A stretch of DNA of 33,893 nt from Sporomusaceae bacterium (GTDB taxonomy: Bacteria; Bacillota; Negativicutes; UBA1444): assembly GCA_018434355.1 (NCBI GenBank), contig JAHDPL010000009.1:1-33893 (forward strand). Reading direction: 5' to 3'. Below, one piece after another: positions 13,757-21,040 of this stretch. Below the pieces are notes generated by a model that was not told the DNA's origin, made no database searches, and saw nothing but the letters and a program-made list of their open reading frames with translations. Positions within the stretch are counted from its first letter, which is position 1. The number at the start of each line of letters is the position of its first letter. The position numbers and the translations under genes were made by a program.

Positions 13757-14953
13757 ATGAACAAAATACTCGAACTGCGCGAAAAACGCGCCAAGCTTTG
13801 GGATAGCGCCAAAGCTTTTTTAGACTCCCGGCGGAGCGACCAGGGAGTGCTTTCCGCCGAAGACACGGCAACCTACGAGAACATGGAAGCCGACGTGGTC
13901 AGCCTCGGCAAGGAGATCGACCGGCTGGAGCGCCAGGCGGTGATGGATCTCGAACTCGCCAAACCGACCGCGACCGCCATTACGAACAAACCCAGCCAGC
14001 ACCAGGAACCGGAGAAAACCGGTCGCGCATCCAGTGAATACAAAGCGGCCTTCTGGAAAGCGATGCGGAACAAAACCGGCTTTGAGGTGCAAAACGCTTT
14101 GCAGGTCGGCACCGACTCCGAAGGTGGTTATCTGGTGCCGGACGAATTCGAGCGAACGCTCGTGGAAGCCTTGCAGGAGGAGAACATCTTCCGGCAACTG
14201 GCCAAGATCATCACCACCTCCTCCGGCGACCGCAAGATCCCGGTGGTAGCCAGTAAGGGATCGGCCTCCTGGGTGGATGAAGAAGGAGTCATTCCCGAAT
14301 CCGACGACGCGTTCGGCCAAGTGGTTATCGGCGCGTACAAACTGGCCACCATGATCAAGATCTCCGAGGAACTGTTAAACGACAGCATCTTCAATCTGGA
14401 ACAGTATATCGCCCGCGAGTTCGCCCGCCGCATCGGCGCCAAGGAAGAAGAAGCGTTCTTTGTCGGCAACGGGACCGGCAAGCCCACAGGCATTTTCAAC
14501 GCGACCGGCGGCGCTGCTTTGGGCGTTACGGCGGCCAGTTCCACCGCGGTTGCCATGGATGAACTGGTGGACCTGTACCACTCGCTGAAAGCCCCCTACC
14601 GCAACAATGCCGTGTTCGTCACCAACGACGCTACCGTCAAGGCGATCCGCAAACTCAAGGACGGCAACGGCCAGTACCTGTGGCAGCCTTCGGTGCGCCT
14701 CGGCGAACCGGACACGCTGCTCAACCGTCCGCTCAAGACCTCGGTCTATGTCCCGGAAATCGCAGCCGGCGCCAAAGCCGTCGCGTTCGGCGACTTCTCC
14801 TACTACTGGATCGCCGACCGGCAGGGCCGCTCGTTCCAGCGACTCAATGAGCTCTTTGCCGCGACCGGCCAGGTCGGCTTCAAGGCCACGCAGCGGGTGG
14901 ACGGCAAGCTGATCCTGGCCGAAGCCGTCAAAGTGTTGCAGATGAAAGCGTAG
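13757..14953 (+). CDS. Major capsid protein (HK97 fold)
   Basis: This 398-aa HK97-type capsid protein has a helical, coiled-coil delta domain of about 100 residues at the N-terminus (LREKRAKLWDSAKAFL to DRLERQ) that serves as a built-in scaffold, removed by the protease encoded just upstream. The mature part starts around the conserved GTDSEGGYLVPDEF and contains ISEELLNDS, FFVGNGTGKPTGIF, FVTNDATVKAIRKLKDGNGQYLW and GDFSYYWIADRQG. AGGAGGG precedes the ATG. The length is typical and nothing is missing. Confidence 0.96.
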   Translation: MNKILELREKRAKLWDSAKAFLDSRRSDQGVLSAEDTATYENMEADVVSLGKEIDRLERQAVMDLELAKPTATAITNKPSQHQEPEKTGRASSEYKAAFWKAMRNKTGFEVQNALQVGTDSEGGYLVPDEFERTLVEALQEENIFRQLAKIITTSSGDRKIPVVASKGSASWVDEEGVIPESDDAFGQVVIGAYKLATMIKISEELLNDSIFNLEQYIAREFARRIGAKEEEAFFVGNGTGKPTGIFNATGGAALGVTAASSTAVAMDELVDLYHSLKAPYRNNAVFVTNDATVKAIRKLKDGNGQYLWQPSVRLGEPDTLLNRPLKTSVYVPEIAAGAKAVAFGDFSYYWIADRQGRSFQRLNELFAATGQVGFKATQRVDGKLILAEAVKVLQMKA

Positions 14954-14963
14954 GTGAGTTGGC

Positions 14964-15191
14964 ATGAGTAACATCAAGAACTACACCGAACAAGGCGGCG
15001 GCCGATGGGTGGTAAACGGCACGCTCGAGATCGGCGGCGAAGGGCAGCTGATCCTGGGCGGCAAGGCCATCGCTCCGGCACCCAATCAGGCGGACAGCAC
15101 CGCGACCACCATCGCAGACTTGAAGACGGACTTCAACGCGCTGCTGGCCAAATTACAGGCCGCCGGGCTGATGGCGGGCAGCGATGGCTGA
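14964..15191 (+). CDS. Head fibre-like protein
   Basis: This 75-aa protein resembles phage head-fibre/decoration proteins (phi29 gp8.5-like group): an N-terminal capsid-binding strand set (NYTEQGGGRWVVNGTLEIGGEGQLILGG) followed by the characteristic NQADSTATTIADLKTDFNALLAKLQAAGLM helix. It probably decorates the capsid surface and helps adsorption or stability. It starts 10 nt after the capsid stop and overlaps the next gene by 8 nt. Confidence 0.75.
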   Translation: MSNIKNYTEQGGGRWVVNGTLEIGGEGQLILGGKAIAPAPNQADSTATTIADLKTDFNALLAKLQAAGLMAGSDG

Positions 15192-15450
15192 ACCGGTAAC
15201 GCTGGCGGAAATCAAGACATACTTGCGTATTGACGGCGGGGAGGAAGACACCCTCCTCGCCGCCTTGATTCCGATCGCCCGGGAGCACTGCGAGAACTAT
15301 CTTAACGCCAGTCTGCCGGCGGAAGTGCCGACACCCATGAAACTGGCGCTGCTTGTCCTCGTTTGCCACTTCTATGAAGAGCGCGCCGGCGAGGAAATTC
15401 CGCCGGTCGTATATACCTTGCTTTCCCCATACCGCAACATTCACTGGTAG
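15184..15450 (+). CDS. Head-tail connector protein (gp6-like adaptor)
   Basis: This 88-aa adaptor is of the HK97 gp6/SPP1 gp15 type, a ring bound under the portal. The signature is the N-terminal VTLAEIKTYLRIDGGEEDTLLAALIPIAREHCENYL, followed by MKLALLVLVCHFYEER and a C-terminal LLSPYR. Length and position (directly after the head genes) fit the family. The start overlaps the head-fibre gene end. Confidence 0.88.
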   Translation: MAEPVTLAEIKTYLRIDGGEEDTLLAALIPIAREHCENYLNASLPAEVPTPMKLALLVLVCHFYEERAGEEIPPVVYTLLSPYRNIHW

Positions 15451-15459
15451 GTGAGAAAT

Positions 15460-15798
15460 ATGAATCCGGGAGAGCTCAATTGCCGTCTTACCCTGCTGGA
15501 GGAAAGCAAAACGCCGGACGGCCAGGGTGGCTACAGCACAGGCTACGTGCCGCGCATCACCGTTTGGGGCAAGATCACGACGATTGCGGCAAAAGCACTG
15601 GACCAATACGAACAGATCACCCCGGAACTGATCCACCGGATCCTCATCCGCCATCGCCGGGATGTCCAGGTCACGGATCGCGTCCAGTACGGGCAGCGGT
15701 TGTTCGAACAGATCGGTCCGCCGGTCGATGTGGAGGAAAAACACGCCTATCTCAGGCTGGAATGTCGGGAGGTGGTGGCCGATGCGGCCGGTGATTAA
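15460..15798 (+). CDS. Head closure / head-tail adaptor protein (SPP1 gp16-like)
   Basis: This 112-aa small beta-barrel protein of the head-closure group seals the connector after DNA packaging. Recognisable parts are MNPGELNCRLTLLEES, TVWGKITTI, a conserved middle HRILIRHRRDVQVTDRVQY, and the C-terminal strand HAYLRLECREV. The ATG at 15460 is preferred over GTG at 15451 because the TAGGTGAG upstream then serves as the ribosome-binding site. It overlaps the next gene by 17 nt. Confidence 0.85.
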   Translation: MNPGELNCRLTLLEESKTPDGQGGYSTGYVPRITVWGKITTIAAKALDQYEQITPELIHRILIRHRRDVQVTDRVQYGQRLFEQIGPPVDVEEKHAYLRLECREVVADAAGD

Positions 15799-16144
15799 AG
15801 TTTCAGGCATTGATCAATGCGTTTCCTTCGGCGATCTCGTTGCCACCAACGTGAGCCAGGCGATTGAACGGGAAGCCGATCAAGGCGCCAAGGAAATCCA
15901 GAAGCGCGAACGGTCGCTGGCGCCGGTGAAAAGCGGGCTGCTTCGCAAAAGCATCGTGAACCGCAAGGGGAAATATGGGATTTCCCGCATGGTCCGGGCC
16001 AAAGCGCCGCACGCGCCGTTGCAGGAATACGGCACCAAACGGGGTGTTAAGGGCAAACATTTTGCCGAGCGGGCGCGCCGTGAACTGATGCCCGGCATTC
16101 AGGAGAAGATCCGTGACGCGGTGCGAAATGAGGTGAAGAGATGA
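15782..16144 (+). CDS. HK97 gp10-like tail component
   Basis: This 120-aa protein of the HK97-gp10 family sits at the neck or tail completion. Visible family marks are AIEREADQGAKEIQKRERSLAPVKSGLLRKSI, then the loop HAPLQEYGTK and the C-terminal AERARRELMPGIQEKIRDAV. The ATG at 15782 follows GGGAGGTGG at good spacing. It overlaps the following gene by ATGA and lies in the canonical order connector, closure, gp10, terminator. Confidence 0.85.
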   Translation: MRPVIKVSGIDQCVSFGDLVATNVSQAIEREADQGAKEIQKRERSLAPVKSGLLRKSIVNRKGKYGISRMVRAKAPHAPLQEYGTKRGVKGKHFAERARRELMPGIQEKIRDAVRNEVKR

Positions 16145-16536
16145 AAAGATCGCCGGTGTCGCCGCTGAACAAGGCGCTCTTTGAACGGTTAAAAAGCCAG
16201 ATGTTCGCTCCAATTTATGACTATGTGCCGGTAGGCAAAAAAGCACCGTATGTGGTACTGACAGACACGACGGCAGAAAGCTGGAGCACTAAAACCGTTT
16301 CCGGCTCGGAAGTTATGGCAACCATCAAAGTCTACAGCGAGTACCAAGGCGACAAAGAAGTGGCCCAGCTTTGCGACGGGGCGATTTCGGCAATCCGCTC
16401 GCAATCGCTGACCTTAACTGACGGATGGCAAGTGGTCATGTGCAGCGTGGACAGCCACACCGTGGAGCGGCTGGAGTCTTGCCGCGAAGCTGCCGTGACC
16501 TTCAAGTTTACGATTATTGATACCGAGGAGGGATGA
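16141..16536 (+). CDS. Tail terminator/completion protein (DUF3168-like)
   Basis: This 131-aa protein matches the DUF3168 pattern of phage tail-completion proteins: LNKALFERLKSQMFAPIYDYVPVGKKAPYVVLTDTTAESW, then VMATIKVYSEYQGDKEVAQLCDGAISAI and ERLESCREAAVTFKFTI. Such proteins cap the tail tube at the head-proximal end. The ATGA start overlaps the previous stop, and the gene ends just before the tail-tube gene. Confidence 0.85.
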   Translation: MKRSPVSPLNKALFERLKSQMFAPIYDYVPVGKKAPYVVLTDTTAESWSTKTVSGSEVMATIKVYSEYQGDKEVAQLCDGAISAIRSQSLTLTDGWQVVMCSVDSHTVERLESCREAAVTFKFTIIDTEEG

Positions 16537-16539
16537 CAG

Positions 16540-17331
16540 ATGCCACTAATTCCTAGCGACGGCGTAGATTTTTTACTCAAAGTGAACACCGGGACAGCGG
16601 AAATTCCGGTTTGGACCGTCATCGGCGGCCAGCGGGGAGCAACCCTCAGCCTGACGGCCGAACAGATCGACGCCTCCAATAAACAGTCAGGGGCATGGAA
16701 AACCAGCGTGCCGGGCATGATGTCCTGGAGCATTGACGCCGACGCGGTGATGCTGACCGATGCGTCCGGTCTTAGCATCGATGCCGGTCGGGCCAAGCTG
16801 CTCAGCGTATTCGCCAGCCGTGAGCTGGTGCATGTGCGGTACGTCCGCAAAGACGGCTCGAAGTTTCAGGGCTACGCGGCGATTACCGATCTGTCAGAGG
16901 AGTCGCCGCACGACGGCGTGGCGACCTATAAAATAACCCTGGCCGGGGCGGGCGCGCCCGAGGAGGTCACCGGCACCAAGCAGGTCGAAACGGCCGAGGT
17001 TGTCGGGACCATTACGACCGCCGGCAATGCCACCTTCACCGTGACGGCCGCCGGCATGACCGGCTCGCCCAAAGCGATCAGCGTCGCTGTGGCGCTGAAT
17101 GATTCGGCAGCGGTGGTGGCCCAGAAAGCCCGCGAAGCCTTGGGGGCGGACAGCGCGGTCACTGCCAAATTCAGCGTCGGCGGCTATGGAACGATGGTCG
17201 AACTGACGGCGCTTACCGCAGCGGCCAACGACGGCACGCTCAACATCGCCATCGCCAACGGCACCTGCGCCGGCTTAACGGCGGCTCCGGTTTCGGCTAA
17301 CACCACCGCCGGGGTAGCGCCGGCAGTATAA
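16540..17331 (+). CDS. Major tail (tube) protein with C-terminal accessory domain
   Basis: This 263-aa tail-tube protein is of the TP901-1/HK97 type. Residues 1 to about 135 are the tube domain: GVDFLLKVNTG, WTVIGGQRGATLSLTAEQIDASNK, MSWSIDADAVML and KFQGYAAITDLSEESPHDGVATYKITLAGAG. Residues from about 141 onward form a separate small, Gly/Ala/Thr-rich beta domain (VVGTITTAGNATFTV to LTALTAAANDGTLNIAIANGT), likely displayed on the outside of the tail. A similar-looking domain occurs inside the tail-tip protein at 21040. GGAGGGATG precedes the start. Confidence 0.88.
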   Translation: MPLIPSDGVDFLLKVNTGTAEIPVWTVIGGQRGATLSLTAEQIDASNKQSGAWKTSVPGMMSWSIDADAVMLTDASGLSIDAGRAKLLSVFASRELVHVRYVRKDGSKFQGYAAITDLSEESPHDGVATYKITLAGAGAPEEVTGTKQVETAEVVGTITTAGNATFTVTAAGMTGSPKAISVAVALNDSAAVVAQKAREALGADSAVTAKFSVGGYGTMVELTALTAAANDGTLNIAIANGTCAGLTAAPVSANTTAGVAPAV

Positions 17332-17348
17332 AAACGGAGGAAAGAACG

Positions 17349-17708
17349 ATGACAGGACCGGTGTTCATTACCCTCGGCGGCAAGGAGCGCCGCCTTCGCT
17401 ACGATATCAACGCCGCCGCCGAGATGGAGGAGTTGATGGGCGGCAAATCCCTGCTCTATGTGCTGGGCAGCCCGATGGCGGCGGGGTTCTCCGCCATCCG
17501 CGTCTTGCTGTGGGGCGGCCTGAAACACGCGGACAAAGGGCTGACCCTGCAGCGGGTGGGTCTCTTGATGCAAGAATACATGGAAGCGGGCGGCAACCTC
17601 GGCGAACTGGCCGAGAGGATCGGCGAGGCGCTGAAAAACTCCAAGATCATCGGCGAGAGCGATGCCGGCGAAGAACCGGCGGAGGAGACTGACGCGGGAA
17701 ACGGGTAA
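17349..17708 (+). CDS. Tail assembly chaperone, gpG-like
   Basis: This 119-aa product is the short form of the tail assembly chaperone that coats the tape measure before the tube forms. It has the family N-terminus (FITLGGKERRLRYDINAAAEMEELMGG) and an acidic C-terminal tail ending at TAA 17706-17708. Six nucleotides before this stop lies G GGA AAC in the right phase for -1 slippage, leading to the longer form that includes the frame at 17702-18022. Its place between tail tube and tape measure is the universal position of this pair. Confidence 0.9.
   Translation: MTGPVFITLGGKERRLRYDINAAAEMEELMGGKSLLYVLGSPMAAGFSAIRVLLWGGLKHADKGLTLQRVGLLMQEYMEAGGNLGELAERIGEALKNSKIIGESDAGEEPAEETDAGNG
17696..17702 (+). 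other. Programmed -1 ribosomal frameshift site (G GGA AAC)
   Basis: The heptamer GGGAAAC fits X XXY YYZ in the frame of the gpG-like gene (codons GGA 17697-17699, AAC 17700-17702). After -1 slippage, translation continues as CGG GTA ACC and enters the downstream frame, which is closed by a stop upstream at 17690-17692. Six nucleotides after the heptamer, CCACCG (17709-17714) can pair with CGGTGG (17742-17747), a possible stimulatory structure. Confidence 0.8.
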
Positions 17709-18022
17709 CCACCGTAGCCGAGTGGATCGAGCGCGCCGCGCCGGTGGCCTACGGGCCTTTGGGTCTAAAACCCTGGGAATTCGGCCGGCTGACCTTCGGC
17801 GAGTTTCAGGCCCTGGCGGAGGGCTATCAGTGGCGAAAAGAGCAGGAGCAGGTGCTTTCAGCGGGGTTTGTGGCCTCCCTGATCAACACCTGCTCGACGC
17901 GCGATCTAAAAAGTGCGGTTACGGTGGACATGCTGCTGGGACGCGAACCAGCCAAGCAACAAACAAAAACGAGCGATCAAGCGAAGGCGGACATGAAGGC
18001 GTTATTGGCGGAAGTGGGGTGA
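17702..18022 (+). CDS. Tail assembly chaperone, gpT-like extension made by -1 frameshift
   Basis: This frame encodes 106 residues (VTTVAEWIERAAPVAYGPLGLKPWEFGRLTFGEFQALAEGYQW split over the first half) that match the T part of lambda-like gpGT. It has no ribosome-binding site of its own. It should be made as a fusion of about 224 residues with the gene at 17349 by slippage at 17696-17702. A GTG at 17744 is a possible but poorly supported independent start. The T domain would bind the tape measure protein encoded 5 nt later. Confidence 0.85.
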   Translation, partial: RVTTVAEWIERAAPVAYGPLGLKPWEFGRLTFGEFQALAEGYQWRKEQEQVLSAGFVASLINTCSTRDLKSAVTVDMLLGREPAKQQTKTSDQAKADMKALLAEVG

Positions 18023-18026
18023 GCAT

Positions 18027-20684
18027 ATGGCCGGACACGCGTCCATGACAATTTTCATCGGCGGGGACAACTCAGATTTCCTGAAAAAATGGGAAAGCAC
18101 GAAGCGGGCGCTGCGAAAAGGACTGGGAACAGAAGCGATGGCCCTGTCCCAGTCGATCGCGACCGGTTTTGCCGCCGCTGCCGCCGCGATGGGGGCGCTG
18201 GGCATCGCCAGCGTGAAGATGGCGGGCGAGATGCAGGCGAATAAAAGAGCCTTTGCCACCTTGCTCGGCGACAGCCAGCAAGCCGAGAAATTCCTGGGCG
18301 ATTTGGCCCGCTTCGCCGCCGAAACGCCGTTTGAGCTGCCGGGCCTCGTTACGGCGTCGAAAAAACTTCTGGCGTATGGCTTTGCGGCCCGCGACATCAT
18401 CCCCATCATGGCGGCGATCGGCGACGCGGCGGCGATGCTCGGCATGGGGCAAGAAGGCATCGACCGCATGACCCTGGCCATCGGCCAGATGCAGGCCAAG
18501 GGCAAGGTTTCCGGGGAAGAAATGCGCCAACTCGCCGAATCCGGCGTGCCGGCCTGGAAATTCCTCGCCGACGCCATCGGCAAAGATATCCCGACCGCGA
18601 TGAAACTGGCCGAATCCGGAGCGATCGACAGCACCACCGGCATCAACGCCATCCTGATGGGGATGCAAACCCGCTTCAAGGGCGGCATGGCCGGGCTGTC
18701 GCAGGAAATCCCCGGCTTGTTCTCCACCATCAAGGACAATGTCGCCGCCGTCATGCGGGAGATGGGCGACAAGATCATCGAGGCGCTCGACATCAAGGCG
18801 AAGATGAAACAACTGGCCGACACGCTCGAGGAGTTTGCCGCCTATGTCAAGACGAACGGTATCAATGCGGCGCTTCGCGACCTGATCCCCAAGGAACTGT
18901 CGCTGGCGATATTTGCCGTGGCCGGCGCGTTGGTCGGCGCGGCGATCCCGGCGATCGTCGCCTTCGGGATTTCCTTGTGGACGGCGCTGGCGCCGCTGCT
19001 CCCCTTCATTGCCGCCGGCGCGGCGCTGGGTGCGGTGGCCTGGGCGATTTGGCAGGCGTGGGGGCCGCTCGGGGATCTGTTCGGAAATGTCTGGACCGTG
19101 GCCGTGGCCTACACCCAGGAAAAGTGGGCGCAGCTGAAAGCCTTGGTGTTTGGCGGCGTCGCCAGCATCATCGCCGCCGTGATGACGCTGCTCAGACTTT
19201 TTGGCGGCGGGATCCAGGAAGCGGCGGCCGGTTGGCTCGCGGATTTCTCGCAAAGCGCGGCTGTTGCCAGCAGCGATGCGGCGGCCGCAGCCGAGCGGGT
19301 GCAAGCGGCGACCGGCGGTATCAAGGCGGCATTTGACGGCGTCAAGGCAAAACTGACGCAAGGCGTTCAGGCGCTGAAAAATAGCGCTGGAAAACTGGGC
19401 ACCACATTCACTGGCCTGAGCGGCGGCGCGGGCAGCAATACTGCCGGAAGCGGGAAAGCCGGCGCGGACGAGTGGGAGAAGCTGGAGCGAAAAGCCCGGC
19501 AGGTCAGCAAGTCGATTGAGGACCAGTGGGTGCAGACCACCAAGACGGAGATGGAGCAGCTCGAACTGTGGCGCAGCCAGCAGCTGGCGGCGCTGGCGGA
19601 AACGAAGGCGGCCAACGAGAACTACCAGCGGGACCTGGAGCGCCTGGAAGCGACGTATTCCATCCGCCGGCTCAAAATTTTCAGCGACGAACAAAAGAAG
19701 AAGCACAGCATCTGGGACCAGGCGGCCGATGCCGCGCGGGCGCTGCAAACCAAGCTCGGCGCGATCGGCCTGACCGGCGTTTCCCAGCAGAAGTTCGACA
19801 TCGAAACCGACGCCGCCGGCCAAATCGAGTCGCTCCGGCGCAAGTACCGCGACTGGGCGATGGAGTATTCGCTCGCGACCAAGGCGCAGCAGGAACAGTT
19901 CCGGGCAGCGTGGACTGCGAACGGCCTCCAGTTTCAAATCACGGAGTCCGGGATGGTCGACTTCTCCCGGCAGATGGCGGCCGAGCAAATCGCGATCGAA
20001 CAGGAGAAACTGCAGAAGATCAAGGACCTGCATTTTGCGCGGGTCAAGTTTCAGGAGGATCTGGACAAGGCGCGTGAGGATGGAGATATCCAGCGTTTTC
20101 AGGAGCTTTTGAGCAAAGAGGAAGCCCTGCAGGAGCGGGATTTGTCCGGGCGACGCGAGATGATCGACTCCTTCTACAGCATCTGGAAGGAAGCGCACCG
20201 GACCTCACTGTCGTATATGGCCGAGATGACCGACGGCCTGTATCGCGGGTTTTCGACCTTCTTCTCCGACATTCTCTCCGGCGCCAAGTCGATCGGCGAC
20301 GCCTTCGGGGATCTGGCCAAAAGCGTGCTGAAGATGATTAACGATATGATCGCCAAATGGCTCTCCGCCAAGCTCATGATGGGGCTGTTCGGCAGCAGCT
20401 TTTTCAGCAGGAACAATATTCCCGGGTTTGCTGCCGGCGGCAATTATTCCGGCGGGGTTGCGTTGGTCGGCGAAAAAGGGCCGGAGCTGATCAACTTTCA
20501 TCGCGGCGGTTATGTCTACACGGCCCAGGACACCAAGCGGCTCATGGAAAGCGGCGATACCTACCATCAGATCAGCGTGCCGGTGAGCGTGGCCGGCGAG
20601 TCGAGTCCCCGGCTTGCCGGACGGCTCCGCGCCGAGATCACCGAACTGGTGCAGCGGATCCTCTACGAGGAGGCGAGGGCATGA
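18027..20684 (+). CDS. Tape measure protein
   Basis: This 885-aa tail tape measure sets tail length; by the usual scaling it implies a tail of roughly 130 nm. The N-terminal region holds the tape-measure domain (GEMQANKRAFATLLGDSQQAEKFL, ARFAAETPFELPGLVTASKKLLAYG, QMQAKGKVSGEEMRQLAESGVPAWKFLADAIG). Hydrophobic segments lie around residues 290-350 and may insert in the host membrane during ejection. Long alpha-helical stretches fill the middle, and the C-terminus has the common AAGGNYSGGVALVGEKGPELI signature. It overlaps the next gene by ATGA. Confidence 0.94.
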   Translation: MAGHASMTIFIGGDNSDFLKKWESTKRALRKGLGTEAMALSQSIATGFAAAAAAMGALGIASVKMAGEMQANKRAFATLLGDSQQAEKFLGDLARFAAETPFELPGLVTASKKLLAYGFAARDIIPIMAAIGDAAAMLGMGQEGIDRMTLAIGQMQAKGKVSGEEMRQLAESGVPAWKFLADAIGKDIPTAMKLAESGAIDSTTGINAILMGMQTRFKGGMAGLSQEIPGLFSTIKDNVAAVMREMGDKIIEALDIKAKMKQLADTLEEFAAYVKTNGINAALRDLIPKELSLAIFAVAGALVGAAIPAIVAFGISLWTALAPLLPFIAAGAALGAVAWAIWQAWGPLGDLFGNVWTVAVAYTQEKWAQLKALVFGGVASIIAAVMTLLRLFGGGIQEAAAGWLADFSQSAAVASSDAAAAAERVQAATGGIKAAFDGVKAKLTQGVQALKNSAGKLGTTFTGLSGGAGSNTAGSGKAGADEWEKLERKARQVSKSIEDQWVQTTKTEMEQLELWRSQQLAALAETKAANENYQRDLERLEATYSIRRLKIFSDEQKKKHSIWDQAADAARALQTKLGAIGLTGVSQQKFDIETDAAGQIESLRRKYRDWAMEYSLATKAQQEQFRAAWTANGLQFQITESGMVDFSRQMAAEQIAIEQEKLQKIKDLHFARVKFQEDLDKAREDGDIQRFQELLSKEEALQERDLSGRREMIDSFYSIWKEAHRTSLSYMAEMTDGLYRGFSTFFSDILSGAKSIGDAFGDLAKSVLKMINDMIAKWLSAKLMMGLFGSSFFSRNNIPGFAAGGNYSGGVALVGEKGPELINFHRGGYVYTAQDTKRLMESGDTYHQISVPVSVAGESSPRLAGRLRAEITELVQRILYEEARA

Positions 20685-21040
20685 TCATCGGCGGCATTCT
20701 CTTGCCGGAAGCGTATACGCCGCTCGAATGCACCAAGCCGAGAGCGACGAGAACCACCGCCGTGGTTAGCACCTACGGCGGAGTTGCAATTTTTGACTGG
20801 GGCAGCAGCCTGGCCGGCAAGGAAATCAAGCTGGCCTGGAAGTCGATGACGGTTTCCCTGTTTGAAGCGCTGGACATCTTGTACCAGGCGGGGGAGGCCA
20901 TCGTGTGGAACAGCGGCATCGACGGCAAGGTCTACCGCGTGAAAATCACCGCCTTCGACGGCGCGCTTCTCTTTGACCGGAAGGGCGAATACATGCTGAA
21001 CGTCGCGATGACGCTAATCCTTCTGGAGGAGGTGACGTAA
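20681..21040 (+). CDS. Small tail protein before the tail-tip gene, unknown function
   Basis: This 119-aa beta-rich protein (GILLPEAYTPLECTKPRATRTTAVVSTYGGVAIFDWG, WNSGIDGKVYRVKITAFDGALLFDRKGEYMLNVAMTLILLEEV) occupies the slot between tape measure and tail-tip gene where distal-tail proteins are usually coded. I do not recognise a specific family; a short distal-tail-like or hub-accessory protein is likely from position. The ATG overlaps the tape measure stop, and its TAA overlaps the next ATG. Confidence 0.65.
   Translation: MIIGGILLPEAYTPLECTKPRATRTTAVVSTYGGVAIFDWGSSLAGKEIKLAWKSMTVSLFEALDILYQAGEAIVWNSGIDGKVYRVKITAFDGALLFDRKGEYMLNVAMTLILLEEVT

Noticed and set aside
19526-20077. A + strand alternate-frame ORF inside the tape measure gene
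   Set aside because: Gly/Arg/Pro-rich shadow translation without a ribosome-binding site; unlike the pair at 28228/28232 it has no coherent protein features.
18072-20198. A 708-residue open frame on the minus strand opposite the tape measure gene
   Set aside because: GC-rich coding DNA often leaves the opposite strand open. The + strand product has clear tape measure domains, and the antisense product has no recognisable motif or ribosome-binding site.
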